Positions 33,748-42,216 of a DNA stretch of 64,000 bases are shown one piece after another. The notes beneath the pieces were generated by a model that was not told the DNA's origin, ran no database searches, and worked only from the letters and a program-made list of their open reading frames with translations. The stretch is taken from contig NZ_LR778301.1 in the NCBI RefSeq assembly GCF_902813185.1, forward strand, positions 2,108,001 to 2,172,000, written 5' to 3'. Position 1 is the stretch's first letter. The number at the start of each line of letters is the position of its first letter. The DNA is from Denitratisoma oestradiolicum. Its GTDB lineage: Bacteria; Pseudomonadota; Gammaproteobacteria; Burkholderiales; Rhodocyclaceae. Made by a program: the position numbers and the translations under genes.

Positions 33748-36632
33748 GCTCGGGCTATCCTTTCGATCTCGACCCGGGTATCGCGGTCTGACGGACCAGG
33801 TGTGGCGGCCTCAGGCAGGGGCTGGAGGTGGAAATACCCCCCTGCCACCTGCAGGGGGTTGATCGGGTTGGGCGTTACGGCCGCGTAGGACTTGCCATTC
33901 TTGAACTGGTAGGGCTCCCAGGCATGGTATTGCATCACCTGTCCCGGCCGCAGACTGGGTGCGATCTTGGCCATGATTTCATACGAATCGATGTCGTTAT
34001 ATACCCGCACCCGCTCACCATCCTTGATGTGGCGGCGCTTGGCATCCTCGACATTGATCAGAATGATGGGTTCGCCCCGCTGCAGTCGCAACAAATTGTG
34101 GTGATCTCGCCAGCTGGCATGGATCGACCAACGTGTATGGCCCTGAGTCAGATGCAGAGGATAGTTGCCGCCAAGGCGCGGACTGTCTTTGTGGATCGGC
34201 AGTTGCTCCCCCTGCTCCATGAAAAATGGATGGTCGATATAGAACTGGATACGTCGGGTCAGGGTGGGCCAGGGAAGCTTTTTGTCCGTATGCCAGGTAT
34301 TTGCGGTAATGGTGGCATCGGGCTTGATATCAGTGGCATTACCGATGTTGATGAAACTCATGCCTAGGTCGGTATAACGGGCAAATCCCTTTTTCTTGAT
34401 TTCGGCCCAACTGATACCACCGAGATTGGTTGTCATCTCCAGCAAGTCGGTCATCACCTTCTCGTCGCTGTTTTCGTCATAACGACCCTTGAAACTGAAC
34501 TCATCGTAGACCTGGTCCAGGCGGCGGGTCTTGCCGGCACGATCCACAAAGGTCTTGATGTCGCGTTCTTTGGCCCGCTTCTGGATGGTCTTCTGCAGCA
34601 GGCAGGTAAAGGCCCAATCTGACTTTGACTCACCAATTGGCGGCACGGCCTGGCTGATAATGTGAGCATAAGGTGCGAGGGGCGTCGCCCATGTAATATC
34701 GTTTTTCTCGTACCAGCCGGCGGCGGGGAAAACGTAGTCACTGTGGAGCGCGGTGTTACTCATGCGCCAATCGAAGGTGACCAGCAGATCCAGATCCTTG
34801 ATAAAGGTTTCGTAGAGCTGGTTGTAGCCCCGGGTGCGACGCAGGATGTTGCCCCCTACTTCAAGAAAAATGCGCTGACGGTTTTTCGGTGGCCGAATCT
34901 GCCAGCCCTTGTCGTAGGCCTCCTGGAGGAAAGAATCCAGTTCCCGCTTCATAGTAGGGTCATACTGTGCAGCGCTGCCGATCAGCTTACCCAAGCCCAC
35001 CTGATACCAGAACAAATTGCTGGCGATATAACCACCTTGCCGGTAGGCCTCTCGCACCAGATCGTAGATGATCATCTCGTCGGTCATGCCAGCCATCTTG
35101 GACTTGATGAACTTGGGTGCAGCCTTGAGTTTCAGCAGTAGGGCACCGATCTTGGGCGAGTAGTCGGCATCGGAGACATTGATAGTCTCGGTGCCGGCAA
35201 TGGTCATGGCAGGAAATCCAATAATGCCACTGCCTTTTTTGCCCATCTGGCCGCAAAGAGTGAGCACCAGGATCTGACAGCGTTCCATTTCCAGACCATG
35301 GTAGAACTTGGAGAAAACTGACTGGGTCACCATCGTGGCCGCCTTAGCCTTGGCGATGCGGCGAGCCAATTTGCGGATGGTTTCGGTACCGATGCCGGTG
35401 ATGGCCGAGGCTTTCTCCGGCGTGTAATCGACCAACTGCCGCTTGAGCAGGGAGAATACCGGGGTTACCGTGACCAGACCACTCAAGGTCTTGACCGGAA
35501 ACTCTCCCTCCAGAGCTGGCTGGGCACCCTCCAAGGCCAGCGACTTGTGAGGGCAGATGCGCATTTCCCCGCTCGCCATGTCGTGGAAGTAGAAACGATC
35601 TTCCGCACCTCCAGTCTCCATATCGCTACCGCGCAGAAACAGGCCGGTATCTTTGCGGACCAGCAGCGGCAGATCAGTCTGCTCCGCTATGAATGCCCGA
35701 TTTTCCAGGCCCTCCTCCACGATAACATGGCACAAGGCCAGCCCCAGTGCAGCGTCGGTGCCGACATTGACCGGAATCCAGGTGTCGGCGTGGATCGAAG
35801 AGGCGTTGTAATCGGGCGCAATAGTAATGATATGCGCGCCGTTGTAACGTGCCTCATTGAGAAAGTGGGCATTCGGAATCTGGGTATAGATGGGATTACC
35901 GCCCCAGATCAGAATCAAATCGGAATAGAACAGATCATCCATGGAGCCCGAGAAGGTAATCTTGCCCACGGTGGCCTGAGCGCCAGGATGATGATCGCCC
36001 ACGTCGCTGTTGATATCCAGGATAGGGGTATCAAGCACATGGCCACTGCGATGGACGCCAGTGCCATTGCAGCCGCCGGTGTTGGCAGTGCCCATATCCC
36101 AGACAATGGAGCCTGGCCCATCGGACACCATCACATCAATGATTTTGTCGGCGATCTCCTGCAATCCCTCCTCCCAGGTGATGCGTTTCCAGCGCCCATC
36201 ACCACGGGCGCCAACACGCTTCATGGGGTATTTAATGCGGCCCTCGTCATACATTTTCTGGCTGTAGCAGCCCCCCTTCTGGCATCCCCGTGGATTGTAG
36301 TCGGGCACATTGGGGTCGATCTGCTTGTATTTGCCGGCCTGTTCTTCACGCCAGACGATGCCGTCCTTGACGAATACATCCCAGGAGCAACCGCGCTGAT
36401 ACCAGCAGTTCACAAAATGGGTGGACTTTGCCACGCTGTCCCAGGTCCACTGTTTTCGATATATATCCTCAAACGTGGTGTAGGCCGGCGCCGCGCCATG
36501 CGGTGGTGCGCTCAGGACGATCATGCCGTCACCACCGACCCATTCCAGCTGTTTGAGAGAAAGCAGCAGGCCACCGCCCGCGAGGGCGGCACCACCACCA
36601 ATGATGAGTTTGCGACGACTCTTATCGAGCAT
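33744..36632 (-). CDS. Molybdenum hydroxylase catalytic alpha subunit, steroid C25 dehydrogenase-like (DMSO reductase type II)
   Basis: 962 aa, the size of the type II DMSO reductase group (ethylbenzene and steroid C25 dehydrogenases). A Tat signal SRRKLIIGGG lies at residues 5-14. The N-terminal Fe-S site has His72 and Cys76, Cys82 and Cys117 or Cys122 (THFVNCWYQRGCSWD, NPRGCQKGGC). LDINSDVGDHHPGAQAT is the region of the Mo-ligand Asp. It hydroxylates an unactivated tertiary carbon with water, probably in a sterol side chain, in the periplasm. I chose ATG 36632, with CTGGAG before it. It overlaps the beta gene end by 11 bases. Exact sterol substrate is inferred. Confidence 0.85.
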   Translation of the reverse strand: MLDKSRRKLIIGGGAALAGGGLLLSLKQLEWVGGDGMIVLSAPPHGAAPAYTTFEDIYRKQWTWDSVAKSTHFVNCWYQRGCSWDVFVKDGIVWREEQAGKYKQIDPNVPDYNPRGCQKGGCYSQKMYDEGRIKYPMKRVGARGDGRWKRITWEEGLQEIADKIIDVMVSDGPGSIVWDMGTANTGGCNGTGVHRSGHVLDTPILDINSDVGDHHPGAQATVGKITFSGSMDDLFYSDLILIWGGNPIYTQIPNAHFLNEARYNGAHIITIAPDYNASSIHADTWIPVNVGTDAALGLALCHVIVEEGLENRAFIAEQTDLPLLVRKDTGLFLRGSDMETGGAEDRFYFHDMASGEMRICPHKSLALEGAQPALEGEFPVKTLSGLVTVTPVFSLLKRQLVDYTPEKASAITGIGTETIRKLARRIAKAKAATMVTQSVFSKFYHGLEMERCQILVLTLCGQMGKKGSGIIGFPAMTIAGTETINVSDADYSPKIGALLLKLKAAPKFIKSKMAGMTDEMIIYDLVREAYRQGGYIASNLFWYQVGLGKLIGSAAQYDPTMKRELDSFLQEAYDKGWQIRPPKNRQRIFLEVGGNILRRTRGYNQLYETFIKDLDLLVTFDWRMSNTALHSDYVFPAAGWYEKNDITWATPLAPYAHIISQAVPPIGESKSDWAFTCLLQKTIQKRAKERDIKTFVDRAGKTRRLDQVYDEFSFKGRYDENSDEKVMTDLLEMTTNLGGISWAEIKKKGFARYTDLGMSFINIGNATDIKPDATITANTWHTDKKLPWPTLTRRIQFYIDHPFFMEQGEQLPIHKDSPRLGGNYPLHLTQGHTRWSIHASWRDHHNLLRLQRGEPIILINVEDAKRRHIKDGERVRVYNDIDSYEIMAKIAPSLRPGQVMQYHAWEPYQFKNGKSYAAVTPNPINPLQVAGGYFHLQPLPEAATPGPSDRDTRVEIERIARA

Positions 36633-37713
36633 GGAAATCTCCAGGAACATCGGCCGGGCTCTTGATGAAGTCAGGAAATATGTCTTTGGGCCATTCGTAG
36701 ACGATCAGCGTGTCCAGCAATTCCGATTTTTCGCCAGCGCGCTTCTTCTCCATTTCCTTTTCCATGGTCGCCAGGGCACTGTCGACGTTGGGGCCGAACA
36801 AGGTACGCAGATAGTCGGTAGGTATGCGGTGAGTGCCCTCCTTCACATTGCCGGACATATCGACTTCCGGAGGGGACAGTGGAGGAATGTAATAGACATT
36901 GGGCTGAGTACCATATTCGGCATGTAACGGCAGGGCGACCTTGTACTTGTAGATCAGCTTGTGGATGGGTGCCGTTTCGTCATCCAGATAACCGACGAAA
37001 CGCAACCGGCCCGGGCACTGACGGGCACAGGCTGGTGCCACACCGGCCTCGACCCGGGGATAGCAGAAAATGCACTTCTGGCTCACCTGACGCACGTGGT
37101 TGAAGTAGATTCGTTTGTAGGGGCAGGCTTCCATGCAGAAACGGAAGCCCTTGCATTTGGTATCGTCAATCAGCACGACGCCATCCTGCTCTCGCTTGTA
37201 GATGGAGCCCCGGGGGCAAGCCTCGACACAGGCGGGATGAGTGCAATGATTGCAAAGACGAGGCAGATAGAAATAGTAGGAGTTCGGATACTCGCCGTCC
37301 CCCTGGTCTTCGTCCCAATTGGGTCCCCAATTGGGATCCTTGTCGTCAAACGTCATGGGGTGCAGATGGGAGGTCTTGCCACCACCTTCGAACATCACCT
37401 CCTTGTGATTGAACTTCCAGGCATCACCGTGTTCCTGACGAATCGGAATAATCCCCGGACGGGCCTTGCCGTCGGGCTCGAAACCACCGCCCATCTGCTC
37501 CCAGCCCTTGGGTGTGCCCTTACCGGGCATGGTATTTACGACCGACCACCACTGGCCTTCCATGCCTTCCTTGTTGGTCCATTGGGTCTTGCAGGCGATG
37601 GAACAGGTGTGACAGCCGAGGCATTTGTTCAGGTCAAAAACCATGGCCAACTGCCGCTTTGGTTTCACTATTTCGCCGTTGAGTTCGCGGCCGATGGTGG
37701 AATGATCACTCAT
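36622..37713 (-). CDS. Iron-sulfur beta subunit of the steroid C25 dehydrogenase-like enzyme
   Basis: 363-aa ferredoxin-like subunit with four Cys clusters: CLGCHTCSIAC, CNHCTHPACVEACP, CKGFRFCMEACP, and CIFC with CARQCP. In the third, Phe stands where the second Cys should be (NarH has Trp there), which predicts one [3Fe-4S] and three [4Fe-4S] clusters. It would pass electrons from the Mo subunit to the heme subunit. It has no export signal and would leave with the alpha subunit through Tat. GPNWDEDQGDGEYPNSYYFYL is typical of this branch. Confidence 0.9.
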   Translation of the reverse strand: MSDHSTIGRELNGEIVKPKRQLAMVFDLNKCLGCHTCSIACKTQWTNKEGMEGQWWSVVNTMPGKGTPKGWEQMGGGFEPDGKARPGIIPIRQEHGDAWKFNHKEVMFEGGGKTSHLHPMTFDDKDPNWGPNWDEDQGDGEYPNSYYFYLPRLCNHCTHPACVEACPRGSIYKREQDGVVLIDDTKCKGFRFCMEACPYKRIYFNHVRQVSQKCIFCYPRVEAGVAPACARQCPGRLRFVGYLDDETAPIHKLIYKYKVALPLHAEYGTQPNVYYIPPLSPPEVDMSGNVKEGTHRIPTDYLRTLFGPNVDSALATMEKEMEKKRAGEKSELLDTLIVYEWPKDIFPDFIKSPADVPGDFHAR

Positions 37714-37760
37714 GAGAAATCCTCGCAGTCATTGATTGAACTTGCAGGCGGGCGGCCAGC

Positions 37761-38417
37761 TCAAGTCGCCAGGGAAAATTCGGTCCAGTTGGGCGAAAAG
37801 GCCTTTAGGCCGGCCCGCTCCTGACGATACCCATCCCATACGGCAAAGCCGATGCGTTGCGGTGTATTCAGTACGAAACCCGGCTGACTAGTGATAATCG
37901 GGGGCGGCATCAGGAGCCGCCTGAACACAACCTGCCAGTGCCCATCCTGCCATTGCGCGGCAACGCTAATGTTCTGCTCAGGCTGCACGGTGCTGCTGCC
38001 GATGCCCTGGGCGAGGTTAACCGCTGCCGTGGGCGCACCGTTGTCCTTCCAGTGCCAGATACTGACCGGTGCATCCTGGGCACCCATGAAAATCGGCGCA
38101 TGCTCATGGAGCGGAAAAAGCAGCGCGGCGGCATCCGGAAACTCATTGTTGTCCTGATGCGTCCGCCGGGGCGGCTCGTCGGTCTGCCATTCCAGACGCA
38201 GGGCTAACTCGGTCCCGTCGTGCGCCGCCTGGAAACCCAAGACACGCAACTGACCAAATCTCTCATCCTTCCATTTCGCCTGGACATATTTCGACGGCTG
38301 CATCGCCACAGGGGCTGCCATGAGTTTGATTTTCACGCTGGGCAGGCGATGCCAAAGTGCTGCATTGGGGGCATAAATCTCCGCCATGGGCAGATTGACG
38401 CGCGGTACCTTGAACAT
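37761..38417 (-). CDS. Heme b gamma subunit of the steroid C25 dehydrogenase-like enzyme
   Basis: 218-aa beta-rich protein like the EbdC/DdhC gamma subunits. AAALLFPLHEHAPIFMGAQ has the Met that fits one heme axial ligand, and RAGLKAFSPNW near the C-terminus has the Lys that fits the other; Met/Lys ligation is known for ethylbenzene dehydrogenase. I see no signal peptide, as expected when it is exported as part of the complex. It is the first gene of the operon, GGAG six bases before the ATG, with a promoter and palindrome about 70 to 100 bases upstream. Confidence 0.85.
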   Translation of the reverse strand: MFKVPRVNLPMAEIYAPNAALWHRLPSVKIKLMAAPVAMQPSKYVQAKWKDERFGQLRVLGFQAAHDGTELALRLEWQTDEPPRRTHQDNNEFPDAAALLFPLHEHAPIFMGAQDAPVSIWHWKDNGAPTAAVNLAQGIGSSTVQPEQNISVAAQWQDGHWQVVFRRLLMPPPIITSQPGFVLNTPQRIGFAVWDGYRQERAGLKAFSPNWTEFSLAT

Positions 38418-38483
38418 AATTTCTCCGTGAGTGGACTGACGGTGTTACGACCTGACACAACATCTCAGCAATACGTTTTGCGC

Positions 38484-38514
38484 TCAATGTATACAATGAA
38501 CACTACATCGTCAA
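38484..38514 (-). promoter_or_regulatory. Promoter and TetR-type operator of the C25 dehydrogenase-like operon
   Basis: On the minus strand TTGACG (38509-38514) and TACATT (38486-38491) are 17 bases apart; TATACA overlaps the second box. The 16-bp near-perfect palindrome TCAATGTATACAATGA (38484-38499, one mismatched pair) covers the -10 box. Because the TetR gene starts 103 bases away in the other direction, this is the likely operator at which it represses the operon, and perhaps itself. Confidence 0.55.
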
Positions 38515-38601
38515 CATATCTACCTTAATGAGGGCAACTGTTATAATCAGACCATTCCACCGTTGGGATGAGCTTTTCAGGTATTACCGTGGACACGATG
38601 T

Positions 38602-39342
38602 ATGAGCGCCAAAAATAGGCTGGCTGCCGGATCAAAGAAAACCAACCGCAGTAGTCCGTCAGTCGAGAACCGCCGCCGTCGCGCTGAGCCCCTTTCCCGC
38701 AGCACGATTCAGCGGACTGCGCTGACCATCGTCGATGAATTGGGCCTGACAGGGCTCACAGTGCGCAATCTGGCTCAAGCGCTGGGGGTCACACCGATGG
38801 CCGTCTATCGGCACTTCGAGAACAAGGCTGCCATCGAGAACACCCTGGTGGACCTGGTGGTGGGGGATTATCAGGTCACCAACCACACGGAAGCAGACCT
38901 ACACCACTGGCTGGGCCGAACCTTTGGCGCCATGCACCAGGCGCTTTGCGAACACCCGGGCATTATTCCCCTCCTGGCGGGTGCCACCTATTCGGGCAGC
39001 AACGCCGTGCTCGTACTGGAGCAGGTGTTGCAGCGCCTACGAGAAGCTGGCATAGGTAGTGCCGATGCGACGCGCCTTTTCTACGGCCTGATGGCTTATA
39101 CGCTGGGTAGCGTGATGCTGATGGATAGCGTCGTGCTGGGGCAGTACAGGGAGTCAAAAGCTGTCCTTGCGGAGTTGCGGCGGCAGCGCCGCCACGGATT
39201 TGCCAGTCTGCCCCAGAGCACCTATCCCTACGTGGTGGAAGCGGCGCCACACTTGGCGACCCATTTTGGCGGTGAGGGCTTCGCACAGGGGCTGCTCAGC
39301 ATCATTGACGGCATTCTAGGAAAGGCTGCAGCCCCGCAATGA
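38602..39342 (+). CDS. TetR/AcrR-family regulator
   Basis: 246 aa. The N-terminal helix-turn-helix is TVRNLAQALGVTPMAVYRHFENK, near residues 50-75, after an unusually long basic tail (NRRRRAEPLSR). The C-terminal ligand-binding half resembles the TetR_C group. It is divergent from the molybdenum enzyme operon with a shared 184-base region, so it likely controls that operon in response to a steroid or side-chain compound (inference). A small hairpin ACTGTC/GACAGT lies nine bases after the stop (39351-39366). Confidence 0.88.
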   Translation: MSAKNRLAAGSKKTNRSSPSVENRRRRAEPLSRSTIQRTALTIVDELGLTGLTVRNLAQALGVTPMAVYRHFENKAAIENTLVDLVVGDYQVTNHTEADLHHWLGRTFGAMHQALCEHPGIIPLLAGATYSGSNAVLVLEQVLQRLREAGIGSADATRLFYGLMAYTLGSVMLMDSVVLGQYRESKAVLAELRRQRRHGFASLPQSTYPYVVEAAPHLATHFGGEGFAQGLLSIIDGILGKAAAPQ

Positions 39343-39583
39343 ATCGCCTCACTGTCAGTCGACAGTTCATATGCAGTTCATCGAGGACCAGGCATCGCCA
39401 TTGAGAACCAGGTCGGTTTTGGGCTTCCCACCATTACTTGATGGAGAACTTGCCCCTGGTATTGGACAAGGTGCCTGCGAAACTGGTCGTTATGACTCTC
39501 TACCACTACTTTTGATGCTGGCAAGCGTTGTAGCGTATTGATTAGGACCAGCTTGATTAGGCTGATTTTCGACGGCCGGCGCT

Positions 39584-40021
39584 TCAGGTACGCAGGGGGT
39601 GCATCCAGACAAACAGCCCCTGCCCCTGGTCCTCGGCCAGACGGGCCAGATCAGCCAGGTCGGCAAGCATGTCTGCAATCGCATCATCGCCCCAGCCGGC
39701 GGACTCGAACTCCTCGGTTTCGGTCAGCTCCGCAGTGACCGCCTCCAGACCATCCTCATCGAGTTCTACCAGACGCTCCAGCATCTCGTCGGCCAGCCGC
39801 AACACCAGCGCTCCCTCGGCGGCGGAAATATAGATCGGATCGTAAAGGGCGGCCGCATCGTCGAACAGATCACCCGTCAGCAGACAGTGGATCGTTGCGA
39901 TCTTGGCGATACTTAGATCACGCAGTTCGATACCGCTCCATTCGGAGACGGGTTGCAGCGATTCGCCAATGGACTCGACCTCGTCCTCTTCGGCAGCAAT
40001 TATATTGACAAGGATACCCAT
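39584..40021 (-). CDS. Small acidic protein, weakly YfbM/DUF1877-like
   Basis: 145 aa, very acidic. I chose ATG 40021 (MGILVNIIAAEEDEVE) because the open frame farther upstream reads unlike a protein. The overall pattern, LRDLSIAKIATIHCLLTG, then DPIYISAAEGALVLRLADEML, then AIADMLADLADLARLAEDQGQGLFVW, recalls DUF1877 proteins, but the match is loose and the function unknown. It lies 100 bases downstream of another small minus-strand gene. The 241 bases to its left show no gene. Confidence 0.6.
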   Translation of the reverse strand: MGILVNIIAAEEDEVESIGESLQPVSEWSGIELRDLSIAKIATIHCLLTGDLFDDAAALYDPIYISAAEGALVLRLADEMLERLVELDEDGLEAVTAELTETEEFESAGWGDDAIADMLADLADLARLAEDQGQGLFVWMHPLRT

Positions 40022-40121
40022 GGTCGGGATTCTACCGTGCCGGGGACAGCAACCAGGACATGTTGCCGCGATCAAGGGACCCGAAACCATCATTTACCGG
40101 TTCAGCAGACCCGCAAAGCAT

Positions 40122-40481
40122 TCACTTTGTATTTCTCTCGCGAATGATGGGCGGTACGAACTTGACGGAAAACTTCCAACCCTCAGGCGTGGCTTTCAAG
40201 ATCAAGGCCTTGGAATTGGCGCCCTCCTCGAAGGCGGGTTCGGCACCGGCGAGTTCTATCGCGCCGATGCCCTTGATGACGCAGGCCCCGGGAAGCGTGA
40301 CGAAGGCCGACTCCGCCGCCACCAGGACAAACTGACCTTCCTTGGACTCCGAGCATGACAGCCCCCTCGGCACCGATGAGGGATCGTTTTTCCAGGCATG
40401 ACGCAGATCATCAAGCCCTTTCAGCAAGGCCTCGGTGGTCTTGACCGCAAGCGCGACTTCCCTGGATTTCGTATGGCCCAT
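40122..40481 (-). CDS. Hypothetical protein
   Basis: 119 aa. I do not recognise a family. The N-terminal half is helical (VALAVKTTEALLKGLDDLRHAW) and the C-terminal half is beta-like with a hydrophobic middle. No signal peptide, Cys cluster or catalytic motif is evident. A possible ribosome site is not clear. It runs in the same direction as 39584-40021 and may share a transcript with it. Coding use fits the window, but I am not certain that it is expressed. Confidence 0.5.
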   Translation of the reverse strand: MGHTKSREVALAVKTTEALLKGLDDLRHAWKNDPSSVPRGLSCSESKEGQFVLVAAESAFVTLPGACVIKGIGAIELAGAEPAFEEGANSKALILKATPEGWKFSVKFVPPIIRERNTK

Positions 40482-40665
40482 CAGTTTGTCTCCGCGTTGG
40501 ATTCCCCAGCCTATTTAAGCATGGCTCCGGTCCCCAAATGATCCATCATCGTCCCCATCCGAGATTCAAAGGAGTTGATCCATACCCAGAATCGCTCCTT
40601 AGAATGAAAACAGTGTCGGACGTCAAGGCTCCCCCTCCCCTGTCAGCACCGTCAAAGGAGATATT

Positions 40666-41718
40666 GTGAAGATCGAAGCCACCATCACCGCCCCGCCCTC
40701 CATAGAAGAACTGGCCCGGCATGCCCGGGAACTGGACGAACTGGGCTACGACAGCATCCTGGTGCCGGAAGCCGGTCATGACCCCTTCCTGCCCCAGATG
40801 ATCCTGGCGGAACACACCCGGCGCGCCCGCATCGGCACCGGCATCGCCATCTCCTTTCCGCGCAGTCCCTTCGTCACCGCCCAGATGGCCTGGGACCTGC
40901 AACGTTTCTCGGGCGGCCGCTTTGTCCTCGGGTTGGGTACCCAGGTCAAGGGCCACAACGAGCGACGCTACTCGACTCCCTGGCCCTCCCCTCCCGGTCC
41001 CCGGTTGCGGGAATACATCCTCTGCATGAAGGCCATCTTTCGACACTTCAGTACCGGCGAGAAACCCGACTTCAAGGGAGAGCACTACCAGTTCACCCTC
41101 TGCAACTCCTTCTTCAACCCCGGCCCCATCGAGGGGATCAGCACGGTCCCCATCCACGTCGCGGCAGTCAATCAATACAACTGCCGGCTCGCCGGCGAGT
41201 TGGGGGACGGCGTGCGCATGCATCCCCTCAACACGCCCGCCTATATCCGGGACGTGATCCGTCCCGCCGTGGCCGAGGGCGCGGCCCGGGCCGGCCGCGA
41301 CATCAGCGCAGTGGAATTCGCGATCAATCCCTTTTTCATCACCGGCAGGACCGAGGAGGAGTTCGAGGAATCCAAGAAACTGATCCGCAAGCACATCTCC
41401 TTCTACGCTGCCACGCGAACCTATTCGGCGGTGATGGAGCATCATGGCTGGGGCGAAATCGGCGAGGAACTGGTGAAACTGTCCCAGGCCAACCGCTGGG
41501 AGGAAATGCCTGCCCTGGTGACAGACGAAATGCTGGATACCTTCGCCATCATGGGTCTCCACGAAGAGCTTCCCGGAAAACTGACCGCCCGCTATTCCGG
41601 CATCGTGAATACGGTCAATGTGGTTTTCGGTCCTCCCTACGCCGAATTGCAGCAACGGCAGCGCCAGCAGTTCGTCAGCCTTGGGCGTATGCTGCCGGCC
41701 TTGAAGCAGGTGGTCTGA
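40666..41718 (+). CDS. LLM-class F420-dependent oxidoreductase (TIGR03617-like)
   Basis: 350-aa luciferase-like barrel. VPEAGHDPFLPQMILAEHT, RIGTGIAISFPRSPFVTAQMAWDLQ and FVLGLGTQVKGHNERRYSTPW are typical of the actinobacterial F420-linked group, in which coenzyme F420 replaces FMN as the carrier. The start is GTG 40666 with AAAGGAGATATT before it. In steroid users such enzymes may reduce or oxidise ring or side-chain alcohols (inference). A second member is at 56369-57271 and a Ddn-like protein at 53644-54159. Confidence 0.83.
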   Translation: MKIEATITAPPSIEELARHARELDELGYDSILVPEAGHDPFLPQMILAEHTRRARIGTGIAISFPRSPFVTAQMAWDLQRFSGGRFVLGLGTQVKGHNERRYSTPWPSPPGPRLREYILCMKAIFRHFSTGEKPDFKGEHYQFTLCNSFFNPGPIEGISTVPIHVAAVNQYNCRLAGELGDGVRMHPLNTPAYIRDVIRPAVAEGAARAGRDISAVEFAINPFFITGRTEEEFEESKKLIRKHISFYAATRTYSAVMEHHGWGEIGEELVKLSQANRWEEMPALVTDEMLDTFAIMGLHEELPGKLTARYSGIVNTVNVVFGPPYAELQQRQRQQFVSLGRMLPALKQVV

Positions 41719-41760
41719 AGTCTGGAAACGGGCGCCGCTAATGGCACGGGAGGAATGATC

Positions 41761-42132
41761 ATGCGCATATTGCTGATGGCCCTGCTCGCATCAATATCCC
41801 TGACGGCTACCGCAAACGACGATTGCGGCTCGCCCTACGTCATTGACGAAAACAAGGCCGACATGGGGCCCCGGCATCATCCCATCGGCCGCCCCCTGCC
41901 CGCTACCGGCGCCTTTCATCAACCCACGGGTTGTCTCGAAGGTCTCTGGTTTTACGACCGGAATGGCAACGGTAGTCCGGATGCTGCGGAGCCGCGATTG
42001 TTCGGCGCTCAGCGGGTAGTGGATTGCGGCTCCTGCCATGGTGAATCCCCTGCCACCAGATCGGCGGCATCCGCCAGCGTATTCCTGCGCCTGGATGCCG
42101 CCACCCTGTGCACGGTGTGCCACAACCTCTGA
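41761..42132 (+). CDS. Periplasmic diheme c-type cytochrome, small
   Basis: 123 aa. A signal peptide (LLMALLASISLTATA) is followed by a mature domain of about 105 residues with two heme-binding motifs, CGSCH near residue 97 and CTVCH close to the end. I chose ATG 41761, seven bases after GGGAGG; ATG 41755 sits right on that site. The two Cys at DDCGSP and QPTGCLEG may form a disulfide. It lies 42 bases after the F420-type gene and would pass electrons in the periplasm; partner unknown. Confidence 0.75.
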   Translation: MRILLMALLASISLTATANDDCGSPYVIDENKADMGPRHHPIGRPLPATGAFHQPTGCLEGLWFYDRNGNGSPDAAEPRLFGAQRVVDCGSCHGESPATRSAASASVFLRLDAATLCTVCHNL

Positions 42133-42161
42133 TTCCACCCTCAGGCTGATCAGGAAGCGAA

Positions 42162-42193
42162 AAAGCCGGCGCCCTGAAAGGGAGGCCGGCTTT
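42162..42193. terminator. Terminator between convergent genes
   Basis: AAAGCCGGC (42162-42170) pairs with GCCGGCTTT (42185-42193), with a second short CCCT/AGGG stem inside. It lies between the cytochrome gene and etfB and could work in both directions. Confidence 0.75.
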
Positions 42194-42216
42194 GTATTTA
42201 TGGAGAGGAGTTCAGC

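Noticed and set aside
39343..39583. Possible gene between TetR and the acidic protein
   Set aside because: The short frames here carry no motif and no ribosome site. Only a small hairpin is seen.
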